Position numbers and translations under genes: made by a program. From contig WTJO01000111.1 of assembly GCA_011524805.1 (NCBI GenBank), positions 1 through 5,489 of the forward strand: DNA of 5,489 nucleotides. Direction: 5' to 3'. Positions 1-5,489 of the stretch are shown piece after piece; positions within the stretch are counted from its first letter, which is position 1, and the number at the start of each line of letters is the position of its first letter. Below the pieces are notes generated by a model. The model was not told the origin of the DNA. It saw only the letters and a list, made by a program, of their open reading frames with translations, and ran no database searches. This stretch comes from Alphaproteobacteria bacterium (GTDB lineage: Bacteria; Pseudomonadota; Alphaproteobacteria; Puniceispirillales; Puniceispirillaceae).

Positions 1-649
1 TAAGCAGCGGATCATCTGCCAAAATGGTGCCAATACCTGTTACCAGCAAATCAGCCCGGCTGCGCAAATCATGCACATAGCGTCTACTTGTCTCATTTGT
101 AAGCTGTGTTGGCGCATCACCTGTCTGTGAGATAAACCCATCAGAACTTGTCGCAATTTTGCTTGAAATAAAGGGGCGGCTACCTCGCATTCTGTTCAGG
201 AATCCTGCCATTACCTGTTCTGCCTGCCCTGCATTCAGCCCTGCACTAGCCTTAATGCCTGCTGCCTCAAGCTGTTTGTGGCCATTTCCGCTAACGCGTG
301 GGTCAGGGTCTGTCACAGCATAAAATACCTGCGTGATACCAGCTGATTTAAGCGCCTGAGTACAGGGCGCTGTTTTGCCTGTATGCGCGCATGGCTCAAG
401 CGTAACATATGCCGTACCACCTGAAAGCCGTGCCATACTATCTGTGTGTGCTGCGTTATCAATTGCCGCCTGTTCGGCATGTGGCCTGCCGCCCGGCTGG
501 GTATGGCCAGTGCTTACCAGCCTGCCTTGTGCATCTGTCAGCACACAGCCCACGGGCGGATTTTCTGCAACAAGACCTTCGGCAAGAGAGGCATGATGAA
601 TAGCCAGCCGCATCCAGCGTTCATGCAGGTGCTGTGAGGATGCATCCAT
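1..649 (-). CDS. ribD: Bifunctional riboflavin biosynthesis protein RibD (deaminase/reductase), 3' end cut by window edge
   Basis: RibD deaminates the GTP-derived diaminopyrimidine and then reduces its ribosyl side chain with NADPH, two consecutive cytosolic steps of riboflavin synthesis. I translated this frame by hand from the ATG at 649; 216 residues are visible of a family length near 360. The N-terminal deaminase domain (about 10-145) has NPPVG at 30-34, the zinc and proton-transfer motif PHAE at 56-59, and EPCAH with TAPC giving ligands H57, C87 and C96. DPDPRVSGNG follows at 115-124. The reductase domain begins near RPFISSKIA at 158-166 and includes GIGTILADDP at 205-214 before the window ends. 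The start is supported by AGGA seven bases upstream. It lies 20 bases after nrdR and is probably cotranscribed with it. The reductase entry reads SSDG where many RibD proteins have SLDG. The identification is firm; the C-terminus is not visible. Confidence 0.95.
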   Translation of the reverse strand, partial: MDASSQHLHERWMRLAIHHASLAEGLVAENPPVGCVLTDAQGRLVSTGHTQPGGRPHAEQAAIDNAAHTDSMARLSGGTAYVTLEPCAHTGKTAPCTQALKSAGITQVFYAVTDPDPRVSGNGHKQLEAAGIKASAGLNAGQAEQVMAGFLNRMRGSRPFISSKIATSSDGFISQTGDAPTQLTNETSRRYVHDLRSRADLLVTGIGTILADDPLL

Positions 650-656
650 TCAATTA

Positions 657-660
657 TCCT
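657..660 (-). promoter_or_regulatory. Shine-Dalgarno site of ribD
   Basis: AGGA on the minus strand, seven bases before the ATG at 649. It fixes the ribD start within the 20-base nrdR-ribD gap, where no other in-frame start is as well placed. Confidence 0.6.
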
Positions 661-669
661 GTAGTAAGC

Positions 670-1128
670 CTAGCCAGAGCGGGGTCGCAAATTATTCACA
701 AAATCTTCAAAATCCCCTGCATTTTCGAAGTTTTTATAGACAGACGCATATCTGATATAGCCTACCTTATCCAGCTTAAGCAGAGCCTTCATCACCAGAG
801 AGCCAATATATTCCGAATTTACATCTGCCTCGCCAGTTGATTCCAGCTTTCTAACGATCTCGTTAATCGCCATGGCAACGTCATTTTCCTGAATGGCCCG
901 CTTGCGCAACGCCACATTAAATGACCGTTCCAGCTTTTCCCTGTCAAACAGAACTTTGCGATTATCACGCTTCACAACATAGATTTCACGCAGTTGAACA
1001 CGTTCAAAGGTCGTAAAGCGGGCATCACATGAAGAGCATTGACGGCGGCGTCTGATTGACGCGCCATCTTCCGAAGGGCGCGAATCTTTGACTTGCGTAT
1101 CTTCTGACCGGCAAAATGGACACATCAT
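670..1128 (-). CDS. nrdR: Transcriptional repressor NrdR (zinc ribbon plus ATP-cone)
   Basis: NrdR is a nucleotide-sensing repressor of ribonucleotide reductase operons that binds NrdR boxes when its ATP-cone carries the appropriate (d)ATP mix. The 152 residues match the usual length. The N-terminal zinc ribbon has CPFC (C3, C6) and CSSC (C31, C34), with the family signature DSRPSEDG and IRRRR before the second pair and RFTTFERV after it. The ATP-cone domain spans roughly 49-139, starting at IYVVKRDNRK and including YIRYASVYKNF near 124-134. The start is supported by AGGAG nine bases upstream. A second ATG follows directly, giving MMCPFC where MRCPFC is the common beginning. The gene lies between glyA (35 bases upstream) and ribD (20 bases downstream), a placement known in alphaproteobacteria. 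No ribonucleotide reductase gene is in the window, so its targets are elsewhere. Confidence 0.97.
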   Translation of the reverse strand: MMCPFCRSEDTQVKDSRPSEDGASIRRRRQCSSCDARFTTFERVQLREIYVVKRDNRKVLFDREKLERSFNVALRKRAIQENDVAMAINEIVRKLESTGEADVNSEYIGSLVMKALLKLDKVGYIRYASVYKNFENAGDFEDFVNNLRPRSG

Positions 1129-1137
1129 GGGCTAGCA

Positions 1138-1142
1138 CTCCT
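1138..1142 (-). promoter_or_regulatory. Shine-Dalgarno site of nrdR
   Basis: AGGAG on the minus strand, nine bases before the first ATG (1128) and twelve before the second (1125). The spacing favours the first ATG. Confidence 0.6.
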
Positions 1143-1163
1143 GCTTATTGCACGCTGTTATCA

Positions 1164-2441
1164 TCAGGCATAAATCGGGAACGCCTTGCATAAATCAAGC
1201 ACTTTTGCGCGAACCTGTGCTTCGACATCAGAATTATCATTGCGTGATGATGCCAGACCATCAAGTACATCGCCTATCAGATGGCCGATCTGGTGAAATT
1301 CAGTCTCGCCAAACCCTCTTGTTGTACCTGCTGGTGTGCCTAGTCTGACACCTGAGGTTACTGTTGGCTTTTCAGGGTCAAACGGCACGCCGTTTTTGTT
1401 ACAGGTAATCCCTGCGGCCTCAAGCGAATCTGTTGTGATATCACCTGTCAGACCTTTCGGACGCAAATCGACCAGCACCAGATGAATATCTGTGCCACCA
1501 GAGACCAGATCAACACCTCTCTCAAGCAATACGTCACCAAGAATTTTAGCATTATTTACAACATTTTGAATATAATCCTTAAATTCAGGCTTTAAGGCTT
1601 CACCAAAGCCTGCCGCCTTGCCCGCAATGGCATGTAGCAGCGGGCCGCCCTGAAGGCCGGGAAACACAGATGAATTGAACTTTTTGCCCAAATCTTCGTT
1701 ATTTGTCAGGATAAGACCACCCCTGCCAGCGCGCAGTGTTTTATGCGTTGTAGAGGTAACAATATCGGCATAGGGAAGCGGGCTTGGATGCGCGCCTGTG
1801 GCCACAAGACCCGATATATGCGCCATATCCACCATCAGCAATGCCCCGACCTTGTCAGCAATTGCCCTGAAGGCCGCAAAATCGATCACACGCGGATAGG
1901 CAGAGGCACCAGCAACAATCATCTTTGGCTTATGTTCCATTGCCAGCTTTTCAACTTCGTCATAATCAATAAGACCTGTATCACGCGTCACACCATATTG
2001 CACAGCATTGAACCATTTGCCTGACAGATTTGGAGTTGCGCCATGTGTTAAATGCCCGCCAGCCGATAGCGACATGCCAAGCACAGTATCACCGGGCTTT
2101 AGCAGTGCCAGAAAGACGGCCTGATTGGCCTGCGCACCAGAATGAGGCTGAACATTGGCATAGGCACAGTTAAACAGCTTTTTTGCCCGTTCTACGGCCA
2201 GTGTTTCCACAATATCTACATATTCACATCCGCCATAATAGCGTTTGCCAGAATAGCCCTCTGCATATTTATTGGTCAGAACAGACCCCTGCGCCTCAAG
2301 CACAGCGCGACTAACAATATTTTCAGAAGCGATCATTTCGATCTGATCTTGCTGGCGCACAAGTTCCTGATTGATAGCAGATGCCAGATCAGGATCAGAT
2401 TGTGCCAATGTGTCTGCGAAAAATGCGTTCATATTATTCAT
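1164..2441 (-). CDS. glyA: Serine hydroxymethyltransferase
   Basis: GlyA is the cytosolic PLP enzyme that converts serine and tetrahydrofolate to glycine and methylene-tetrahydrofolate, the main source of one-carbon units. From the ATG at 2441 it has 425 residues, close to the 417 of the E. coli enzyme. Visible signatures are IASENIVS at 37-44, the TNKYAEGY and RYYGGCE block at 56-73, H130 expected to stack on PLP, VDMAH at 204-208, the PLP-lysine motif TTHKTLRAGRGG with K234, and SGVRLGTPA at 363-371 with the substrate-carboxylate arginine R366. An ATG at 2456 would add five residues (MKGHI), but AAAGGA lies six bases before 2441 and the shorter form begins like the family, so I prefer 2441. 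It starts 39 bases after rpiB. The reading frame ends in three consecutive stops, TGA TGA TAA. Confidence 0.97.
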   Translation of the reverse strand: MNNMNAFFADTLAQSDPDLASAINQELVRQQDQIEMIASENIVSRAVLEAQGSVLTNKYAEGYSGKRYYGGCEYVDIVETLAVERAKKLFNCAYANVQPHSGAQANQAVFLALLKPGDTVLGMSLSAGGHLTHGATPNLSGKWFNAVQYGVTRDTGLIDYDEVEKLAMEHKPKMIVAGASAYPRVIDFAAFRAIADKVGALLMVDMAHISGLVATGAHPSPLPYADIVTSTTHKTLRAGRGGLILTNNEDLGKKFNSSVFPGLQGGPLLHAIAGKAAGFGEALKPEFKDYIQNVVNNAKILGDVLLERGVDLVSGGTDIHLVLVDLRPKGLTGDITTDSLEAAGITCNKNGVPFDPEKPTVTSGVRLGTPAGTTRGFGETEFHQIGHLIGDVLDGLASSRNDNSDVEAQVRAKVLDLCKAFPIYA

Positions 2442-2447
2442 GATATG

Positions 2448-2453
2448 TCCTTT
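2448..2453 (-). promoter_or_regulatory. Shine-Dalgarno site deciding the glyA start
   Basis: AAAGGA on the minus strand, six bases before the ATG at 2441. It overlaps codons of the longer alternative reading from 2456, whose own upstream sequence (GACCGGAT) is a poorer site. This makes 2441 the likely start. Confidence 0.65.
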
Positions 2454-2480
2454 CATATCCGGTCATATTATCTCTAATTG

Positions 2481-2924
2481 CTATAAGTTTGTGAGCTTGT
2501 CTACCCGACGCTGATGCCTGCCCTCCTCAAAGCCGGTATCCAGAAATATATCTACGCAATTCAGCGCGGTGGCAGTGCCCATCGTGCGCTCGCCCAGTGC
2601 AATGATATTGGCATCATTATGCTGGCGTGCCAGTCTGGCTGTTGTTTCATCATGCACCAGTGCCGCCCGTATCCAGCTATGCCTGTTCGCTGCTATTGAA
2701 ATCCCTATACCAGAGCCACAAATAGCCACTCCGACTGCTCCTACAGCATCTTTCAGACGATTTGCCAGTAATGCACCAAAATCCGGATAATCAACTGATT
2801 CCGTACCATGTGCGCCCAGATCATGCACATCATAACCTCTTGCATCAAGATGGCGGATTACTGCATCCTTCAGTTCAACCCCGCCATGGTCGCTTGCACA
2901 ATAGATGCGGTTATTCTGGCTCAT
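2481..2924 (-). CDS. rpiB: Ribose-5-phosphate isomerase B
   Basis: RpiB interconverts ribose 5-phosphate and ribulose 5-phosphate in the non-oxidative pentose phosphate pathway. The 147 residues match the LacAB_rpiB family length. Motifs in order: ASDHGG at 10-15 (D12), SVDYPDF at 43-49, AICGSGIGISIAANR at 67-81 with the expected catalytic cysteine C69, ARQHNDANIIALGER at 99-113 with H102 as the likely ring-opening histidine, and FEEGRHQRRVDKL at 132-144. The cysteine and histidine mark it as a true RpiB rather than an unrelated sugar-phosphate protein; a preference for allose phosphate cannot be excluded by eye. The start is the natural family start, but its ribosome site is weak (AGAAGA ten bases upstream). 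It is the first gene of the rpiB-glyA-nrdR-ribD group, downstream of the terminator at 3127-3153. Confidence 0.96.
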   Translation of the reverse strand: MSQNNRIYCASDHGGVELKDAVIRHLDARGYDVHDLGAHGTESVDYPDFGALLANRLKDAVGAVGVAICGSGIGISIAANRHSWIRAALVHDETTARLARQHNDANIIALGERTMGTATALNCVDIFLDTGFEEGRHQRRVDKLTNL

Positions 2925-2973
2925 ATCATATATGTCTTCTAGCTTGTCAAATGGAACATGTGCCAGACTGTAA

Positions 2974-2979
2974 TATAAT
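2974..2979 (+). promoter_or_regulatory. Possible plus-strand -10 element (TATAAT)
   Basis: A perfect TATAAT on the plus strand, overlapping the candidate minus-strand -10. The best -35 at 17-base spacing (ATGGAA, 2951-2956) matches TTGACA at only three of six positions and there is no extended -10. Support comes mainly from the strong plus-strand terminator about 150 bases downstream. Confidence 0.2.
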
Positions 2980-3003
2980 CAGCCCGTAAATGAAAGATGC
3001 CAA
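2975..3003 (-). promoter_or_regulatory. Candidate sigma70-type promoter for the rpiB operon
   Basis: On the minus strand TTGGCA (2998-3003, five of six to consensus) is followed after 17 bases by GATTAT (2975-2980, four of six), with an overlapping alternative TATATT at 2972-2977. Transcription would start near 2968, leaving a leader of about 44 bases before the rpiB ATG at 2924. It lies downstream of the operon terminator, where a new promoter is expected. Assignment is by pattern only. Confidence 0.35.
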
Positions 3004-3126
3004 GGCGTATTTTCATTGAAAGGCGTTTGAAAAAAAATCAAAATAGACATTTTTATGCGTGACAGACAGTCTGGCTTGAGATAGCCTTTTTGCACGATAA
3101 AAAAAACCAAGTTTAGGGAAACCCCG

Positions 3127-3153
3127 AAAAACAAGGCGTTATGCCTTGTTTTT
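3127..3153. terminator. Rho-independent terminator, potentially bidirectional
   Basis: A perfect 11-bp stem, AAAAACAAGGC (3127-3137) with GCCTTGTTTTT (3143-3153), closes a five-base loop. Read on the minus strand it lies about 50 bases after the DUF1467 stop and ends in five T, so it plausibly terminates the rnj-mce-DUF1467 transcript. Read on the plus strand the T-run is nine bases long (3149-3157), making it the better terminator in the direction that has no protein gene. Confidence 0.8.
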
Positions 3154-3203
3154 TTTTGCTTTTGATGTGTTCTATTCTCTGCTCTGGCAGAACGTGGACA
3201 GGC

Positions 3204-3437
3204 CTAGTTCCGGAATGAGAATATCCCAGACAGAATAATCTCGCGAACGCCCACAAACAGCACAGCCGCAAGCACGGTTGTTATCAGGATTTTCTTCCCA
3301 AGATGCGGATTTTTGGGGGCTGACGGCGCATGTCCCTTTTCAACAATTTCTGGTGGCTTTGCGCCAAATGGCAAGGTCATGAAAAATACCCACCACCATA
3401 ACAGAATATACACAACAACAGATGAGACAATATCCAT
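3204..3437 (-). CDS. DUF1467 family small inner-membrane protein
   Basis: A 77-residue protein of unknown function resembling the DUF1467 family found mainly in alphaproteobacteria. It has an N-terminal hydrophobic segment at about 4-24, rich in V, I and L with the WWW run at 14-16 and the family-like LPFGAKPPE at 22-30. A polar loop with GHAPSAPKNPHLGKK at 35-49 follows, then a second hydrophobic segment at about 50-70. Two membrane passes are likely. AAGGA six bases upstream supports the start. It follows mce by 44 bases, and the rnj-mce-DUF1467 order is familiar in the class, where proS often comes next; here a terminator and rpiB follow instead. The biochemical role is not known. Confidence 0.88.
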   Translation of the reverse strand: MDIVSSVVVYILLWWWVFFMTLPFGAKPPEIVEKGHAPSAPKNPHLGKKILITTVLAAVLFVGVREIILSGIFSFRN

Positions 3438-3481
3438 AATTTATCCTTATTTGCCGTAATTCGCTACAGAGCTGAGCCCTG

Positions 3482-3886
3482 CTAGCGTTGCTGAATTTCT
3501 ATCAGCGTACCGGTTATATCTTTGGGGTGAATGAATAGAACAGGCTTGCCATGCGCACCTATTTTTGGCTCCGGACTACCCAGAATTCGCGCGCCCTCTG
3601 CAACCAGCCTGTCTCTTGAGGCATAAATATCGTCAACATCAAAACAGATATGATGCATGCCGCCTTGCGGATTCTTTGCCAGAAACGCGGCGATTGGCGA
3701 GGCATCATCAATTGGCTCAAGCAGTTCAATTTTGCTGTTGCCCGTATCAATAAACACAACTGTCACACCATGTTCTTCAAGACGTTGTGGTGCTGATATC
3801 TCTGCGTCAAGCTTCTGGCGCCACTCATCTGATGCTGCTCTCAGACAGGGAACAGCAATCGCGATATGATTAATCGTCCCGACCAT
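3482..3886 (-). CDS. mce: Methylmalonyl-CoA epimerase
   Basis: This enzyme epimerises (S)- to (R)-methylmalonyl-CoA, linking propionyl-CoA carboxylase to the B12-dependent mutase that yields succinyl-CoA. It belongs to the vicinal-oxygen-chelate (glyoxalase) fold, and 134 residues is a typical length. Visible family blocks are INHIAIAV at 5-12 (metal ligand H7), KIELLEP at 52-58 (E54 in the expected ligand position), GGMHHICFDVDD at 75-86 (H78/H79), and FIHPKD with GTLIEIQ at 118-132 (E130). These distinguish it from glyoxalase I, which shares the fold. The start has a G-rich Shine-Dalgarno, AAAGGGGG, five bases upstream. It lies 36 bases after rnj and is probably in the same transcript. Carboxylase and mutase genes are not in the window. 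Confidence 0.94.
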   Translation of the reverse strand: MVGTINHIAIAVPCLRAASDEWRQKLDAEISAPQRLEEHGVTVVFIDTGNSKIELLEPIDDASPIAAFLAKNPQGGMHHICFDVDDIYASRDRLVAEGARILGSPEPKIGAHGKPVLFIHPKDITGTLIEIQQR

Positions 3887-3891
3887 CTCTA

Positions 3892-3899
3892 CCCCCTTT
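3892..3899 (-). promoter_or_regulatory. G-rich Shine-Dalgarno site of mce
   Basis: AAAGGGGG on the minus strand, five bases before the mce ATG at 3886, within the 36-base gap after rnj. It supports this start and translation of mce from a shared transcript. Confidence 0.55.
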
Positions 3900-3922
3900 G
3901 ATTATTGCCTGCTTTCATAGCC

Positions 3923-5489
3923 TTAGGCACGCATGATATGTACATCCACGACCGGTCTCAGCCTGAAGTGTGTTCTGGCCAGAGCGCGTATACATTCTGT
4001 AATTGTCTTTTTGACCTTTTTATCATCCAGAATGGCCTCGTCATCAAGCCCTTCTAGCCTGTCTTCAACCGCGATAGACGCATCGGCTGTAAATCTTTCT
4101 GCCTGTTCTGGCGAACATAGCCCTGTCTGACTGATAGACGGTGCAAGCAGTAATTCGCCGCCGCCATCCAGCACAACAGATACAGACAGGCTACCATTCC
4201 ACAGCATCCGCTTTCTGCTTTTTAGAAAATCGGCTTCAAGGGGCACCACATCGCCTGATTCAAATGTCTGGAGATCAACATCTACCAGACCAATCTGTTC
4301 TGCTTTGCCTGAGGCCAGCCTGATAATGGCACCATTAGACGGAATGAATTGCTGTGGCACCTGACAGGATTTTGCCAGCGCGGCATGCGCCTCCAGATGA
4401 CGGGCCGTACCATGCACAGGGATCGCTATTTTGGGTCGTACCAGCCCATACATCTCGCTCATCTCGTCTCTGGCAGGATGGCCAGATACATGCACAGGAC
4501 GCTCCTCATCTGTGATAATTGTCACACCCTGCCTGATAAGGTTGTTCTGGACTCTGCTTATTGCGGCTTCATTGCCCGGAATCTGACGAGATGAGAATAT
4601 CGTCATATCCCCTTTATGAAGTTTGATTGTCTCATGCGTGCCCGAGGCAATACGCGCCATTGCCGCCCGTCCCTCACCTTGCGAGCCGGTGCAGATAATC
4701 ACCAGATTTTCAGGCGGTAGCAAATTTGCATCTGATTCAGACACAAAATCAGGCAGGTCTGCCAGATAGCCAGCCTCTCTGGCGGCCGCAATTGTTCTAT
4801 TGAGTGCCCTGCCAACCACGCAGACAGACCGGTTATGCGCTGTGGCGGCAGTAACAATGCTGTTAATGCGCGCGACATTTGAGGCAAAACAGGTAATCGC
4901 AACAGCTCTGTCTGCCTCGCCTATCACTTCTGTCAGGCCTTTTAAGGCCACATCTTCAGACGGGGTGTGCCCTTCTACCATGGCATTGGTTGAATCCCCT
5001 ACCATGGCCAGTATACCATCATCGCCTATCTGGCGCAGTCTCTGCTTATCTGTATCTGTGCCAATATGCGGTGTGCTATCGAATTTCCAGTCACCTGTAT
5101 GCAAGATAGCGCCCTTATCGGTTCGAATTACCAGAGCCGCAGGGTCAGGAATGGAGTGATTAAGCTGGACAAACTCTATAGAGAAAGATTTGAATTTATA
5201 TTCACAATTATAATCAATGACATGCAATGGTATTTTAACGTCAATTCTTGATTCTGCCAGCTTGCGCTTTAACAGCGCAATGGTAAAGGCTGTGCCATAG
5301 ATGGGCACGCCCAGCCTACTCCACAGATAGGGAATGGCGCCAAAATGATCTTCATGTGCATGGGTAAGAATAAGCGCCTCAAGCTGATCCTTCCTATCTT
5401 CAATATAACTTATATCAGGTAGCAGAACATCAATGCCGGGCATGGTATCATCAGGAAAGCTGATCCCCAGATCAACCATCAGCCAGCTA
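3923..5489 (-). CDS. rnj: Ribonuclease J, 5' end cut by window edge
   Basis: RNase J is a metallo-beta-lactamase/beta-CASP nuclease with endonuclease and 5'-3' exonuclease activity in mRNA decay and rRNA maturation. The open frame runs past the ATG at 5479 to the edge (codons reading SWL precede it), so that ATG is internal and roughly 40 N-terminal residues are missing. Counting from it: HAHEDH at 40-45 is the di-zinc motif, LNHSIPD at 106-112, HTGDWKFD at 127-134 with D130, GDSTNA at 161-166, the beta-CASP core ICTGSQGEGRAAMARI at 262-277, HVSGHPARDE at 330-339, and PVHGTARHL at 354-362. A C-terminal dimerisation-type domain follows and the protein ends at residue 518. It belongs to the cluster that in many alphaproteobacteria lies after nuo, birA and a type III pantothenate kinase gene; those are outside this window. 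Confidence 0.95.
   Translation of the reverse strand, partial: SWLMVDLGISFPDDTMPGIDVLLPDISYIEDRKDQLEALILTHAHEDHFGAIPYLWSRLGVPIYGTAFTIALLKRKLAESRIDVKIPLHVIDYNCEYKFKSFSIEFVQLNHSIPDPAALVIRTDKGAILHTGDWKFDSTPHIGTDTDKQRLRQIGDDGILAMVGDSTNAMVEGHTPSEDVALKGLTEVIGEADRAVAITCFASNVARINSIVTAATAHNRSVCVVGRALNRTIAAAREAGYLADLPDFVSESDANLLPPENLVIICTGSQGEGRAAMARIASGTHETIKLHKGDMTIFSSRQIPGNEAAISRVQNNLIRQGVTIITDEERPVHVSGHPARDEMSEMYGLVRPKIAIPVHGTARHLEAHAALAKSCQVPQQFIPSNGAIIRLASGKAEQIGLVDVDLQTFESGDVVPLEADFLKSRKRMLWNGSLSVSVVLDGGGELLLAPSISQTGLCSPEQAERFTADASIAVEDRLEGLDDEAILDDKKVKKTITECIRALARTHFRLRPVVDVHIMRA

Larger units (their letters stand above)
2962..3075. repeat. Spaced 10-bp inverted repeat flanking the candidate rpiB promoter
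   Basis: GCCAGACTGT at 2962-2971 is the exact reverse complement of ACAGTCTGGC at 3066-3075, with 94 bases between. The right arm overlaps a smaller perfect palindrome, CAGAC-A-GTCTG, at 3063-3073. The arms lie on either side of the candidate promoter, with centres 104 bases apart. They could be paired binding sites or simply chance; the match is seen directly, the role is inferred. Confidence 0.45.
2925..3203. other. Intergenic regulatory region between the two operons
   Basis: This is the only sizeable gap in the window (279 bases). It contains the hairpin terminator of the upstream operon at 3127-3153, a candidate minus-strand promoter for rpiB near 2975-3003, a plus-strand TATAAT at 2974-2979, a 10-base inverted repeat with arms at 2962-2971 and 3066-3075, and two A8 runs at 3030-3037 and 3099-3106. 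I find no convincing coding frame: the longest start-led reading noticed on the plus strand within the candidate RNA is only nine codons (from 2991). It is clearly more AT-rich than the flanking genes. Confidence 0.75.

Noticed and set aside
375..637. Overlapping plus-strand open frames of 63-73 codons
   Set aside because: They lie opposite ribD, whose deaminase motifs are unmistakable on the minus strand. No ribosome site or family resemblance supports them.
2142..2477. Plus-strand open frame of 111 codons
   Set aside because: It is antisense to the conserved N-terminal part of glyA and has no recognisable domain, so it is a shadow frame.
2442..2480. A glycine riboswitch or internal promoter before glyA
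   Set aside because: The gap is only 39 bases, too short for a riboswitch. GATAAT is present but no acceptable -35 lies at the right distance.
2925..2950. Perfect TTGACA (2945-2950, minus strand) followed by TATGAT just before the rpiB ATG
   Set aside because: The spacer is only 14 bases, and transcription would begin inside the rpiB coding sequence. The upstream TTGGCA-17-GATTAT pair is more plausible.
3073..3091. GGCT-TGAGAT-AGCC followed by five T as a second plus-strand terminator
   Set aside because: A four-base-pair stem is too weak to call, and the hairpin at 3127-3153 is far better.
2962..3157. 6S RNA or another known housekeeping RNA in the gap
   Set aside because: Length is comparable, but I see no long rod with a central open bubble. 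The only long-range pairing involves the 2962-2971 arm, which would lie upstream of the predicted RNA start.
3559..3759. Second minus-strand frame inside mce, and a similar one inside rnj at 4699-4902
   Set aside because: Both are out of frame within genes with intact family motifs, so they are not frameshifted fragments or nested genes.
4800..5159. Plus-strand open frame of 119 codons, rich in A, S, T and P
   Set aside because: It is antisense to the beta-CASP region of RNase J. Its composition reflects complementary codon use, and no start signal is evident.
5477..5479. ATG at 5479 as the start of RNase J
   Set aside because: The frame stays open to the window edge, and the residues before it (SWL) continue the conserved WLMVDLG region, so this methionine is internal.

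Overview
The window is a stretch of bacterial chromosome with all seven genes on the minus strand, so transcription runs from high to low coordinates. The protein families and their order point to an alphaproteobacterium. RNase J, methylmalonyl-CoA epimerase and a small DUF1467 membrane protein sit together, as they do downstream of the nuo cluster in many alphaproteobacteria. They are followed by rpiB-glyA-nrdR-ribD, another order known from that class. Base composition looks close to balanced, unlike high-GC rhizobia or very AT-rich SAR11. A marine SAR116-type lineage would fit, but that is a guess from general character and no marker gene here proves it.

Layout in transcription order: (1) 5489-3923, RNase J, cut at its N-terminus by the window edge; (2) 3886-3482, methylmalonyl-CoA epimerase; (3) 3437-3204, DUF1467 membrane protein; (4) a 279-base gap, 3203-2925, with a strong hairpin terminator, a candidate promoter for the next operon, a spaced inverted repeat and several A/T tracts; (5) 2924-2481, rpiB; (6) 2441-1164, glyA; (7) 1128-670, nrdR; (8) 649 to the left edge, ribD, cut in its reductase domain. 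Gaps inside each gene group are 20-44 bases. Nearly all starts have a recognisable Shine-Dalgarno sequence, which supports two operons separated by the terminator.

The first group combines RNA processing (RNase J), propionyl/methylmalonyl-CoA metabolism and an uncharacterised inner-membrane protein. The second is a precursor-supply group. RpiB interconverts pentose phosphates, GlyA makes glycine and one-carbon units on folate, NrdR represses ribonucleotide reductase genes in response to nucleotide levels, and RibD performs two steps of riboflavin synthesis. Ribose phosphate and C1 units both feed purine and hence GTP supply, and GTP is the riboflavin precursor.

I see no mobile element, CRISPR array, tRNA, rRNA or evident pseudogene, and no strong case for an undescribed system. 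The most interesting part is the 3203-2925 gap. Its terminator has the longer T-run on the plus strand, where no protein gene exists, and a perfect TATAAT lies about 150 bases upstream on that strand, so a small plus-strand RNA is possible. The inverted repeat straddling the candidate rpiB promoter could be a pair of operator sites.
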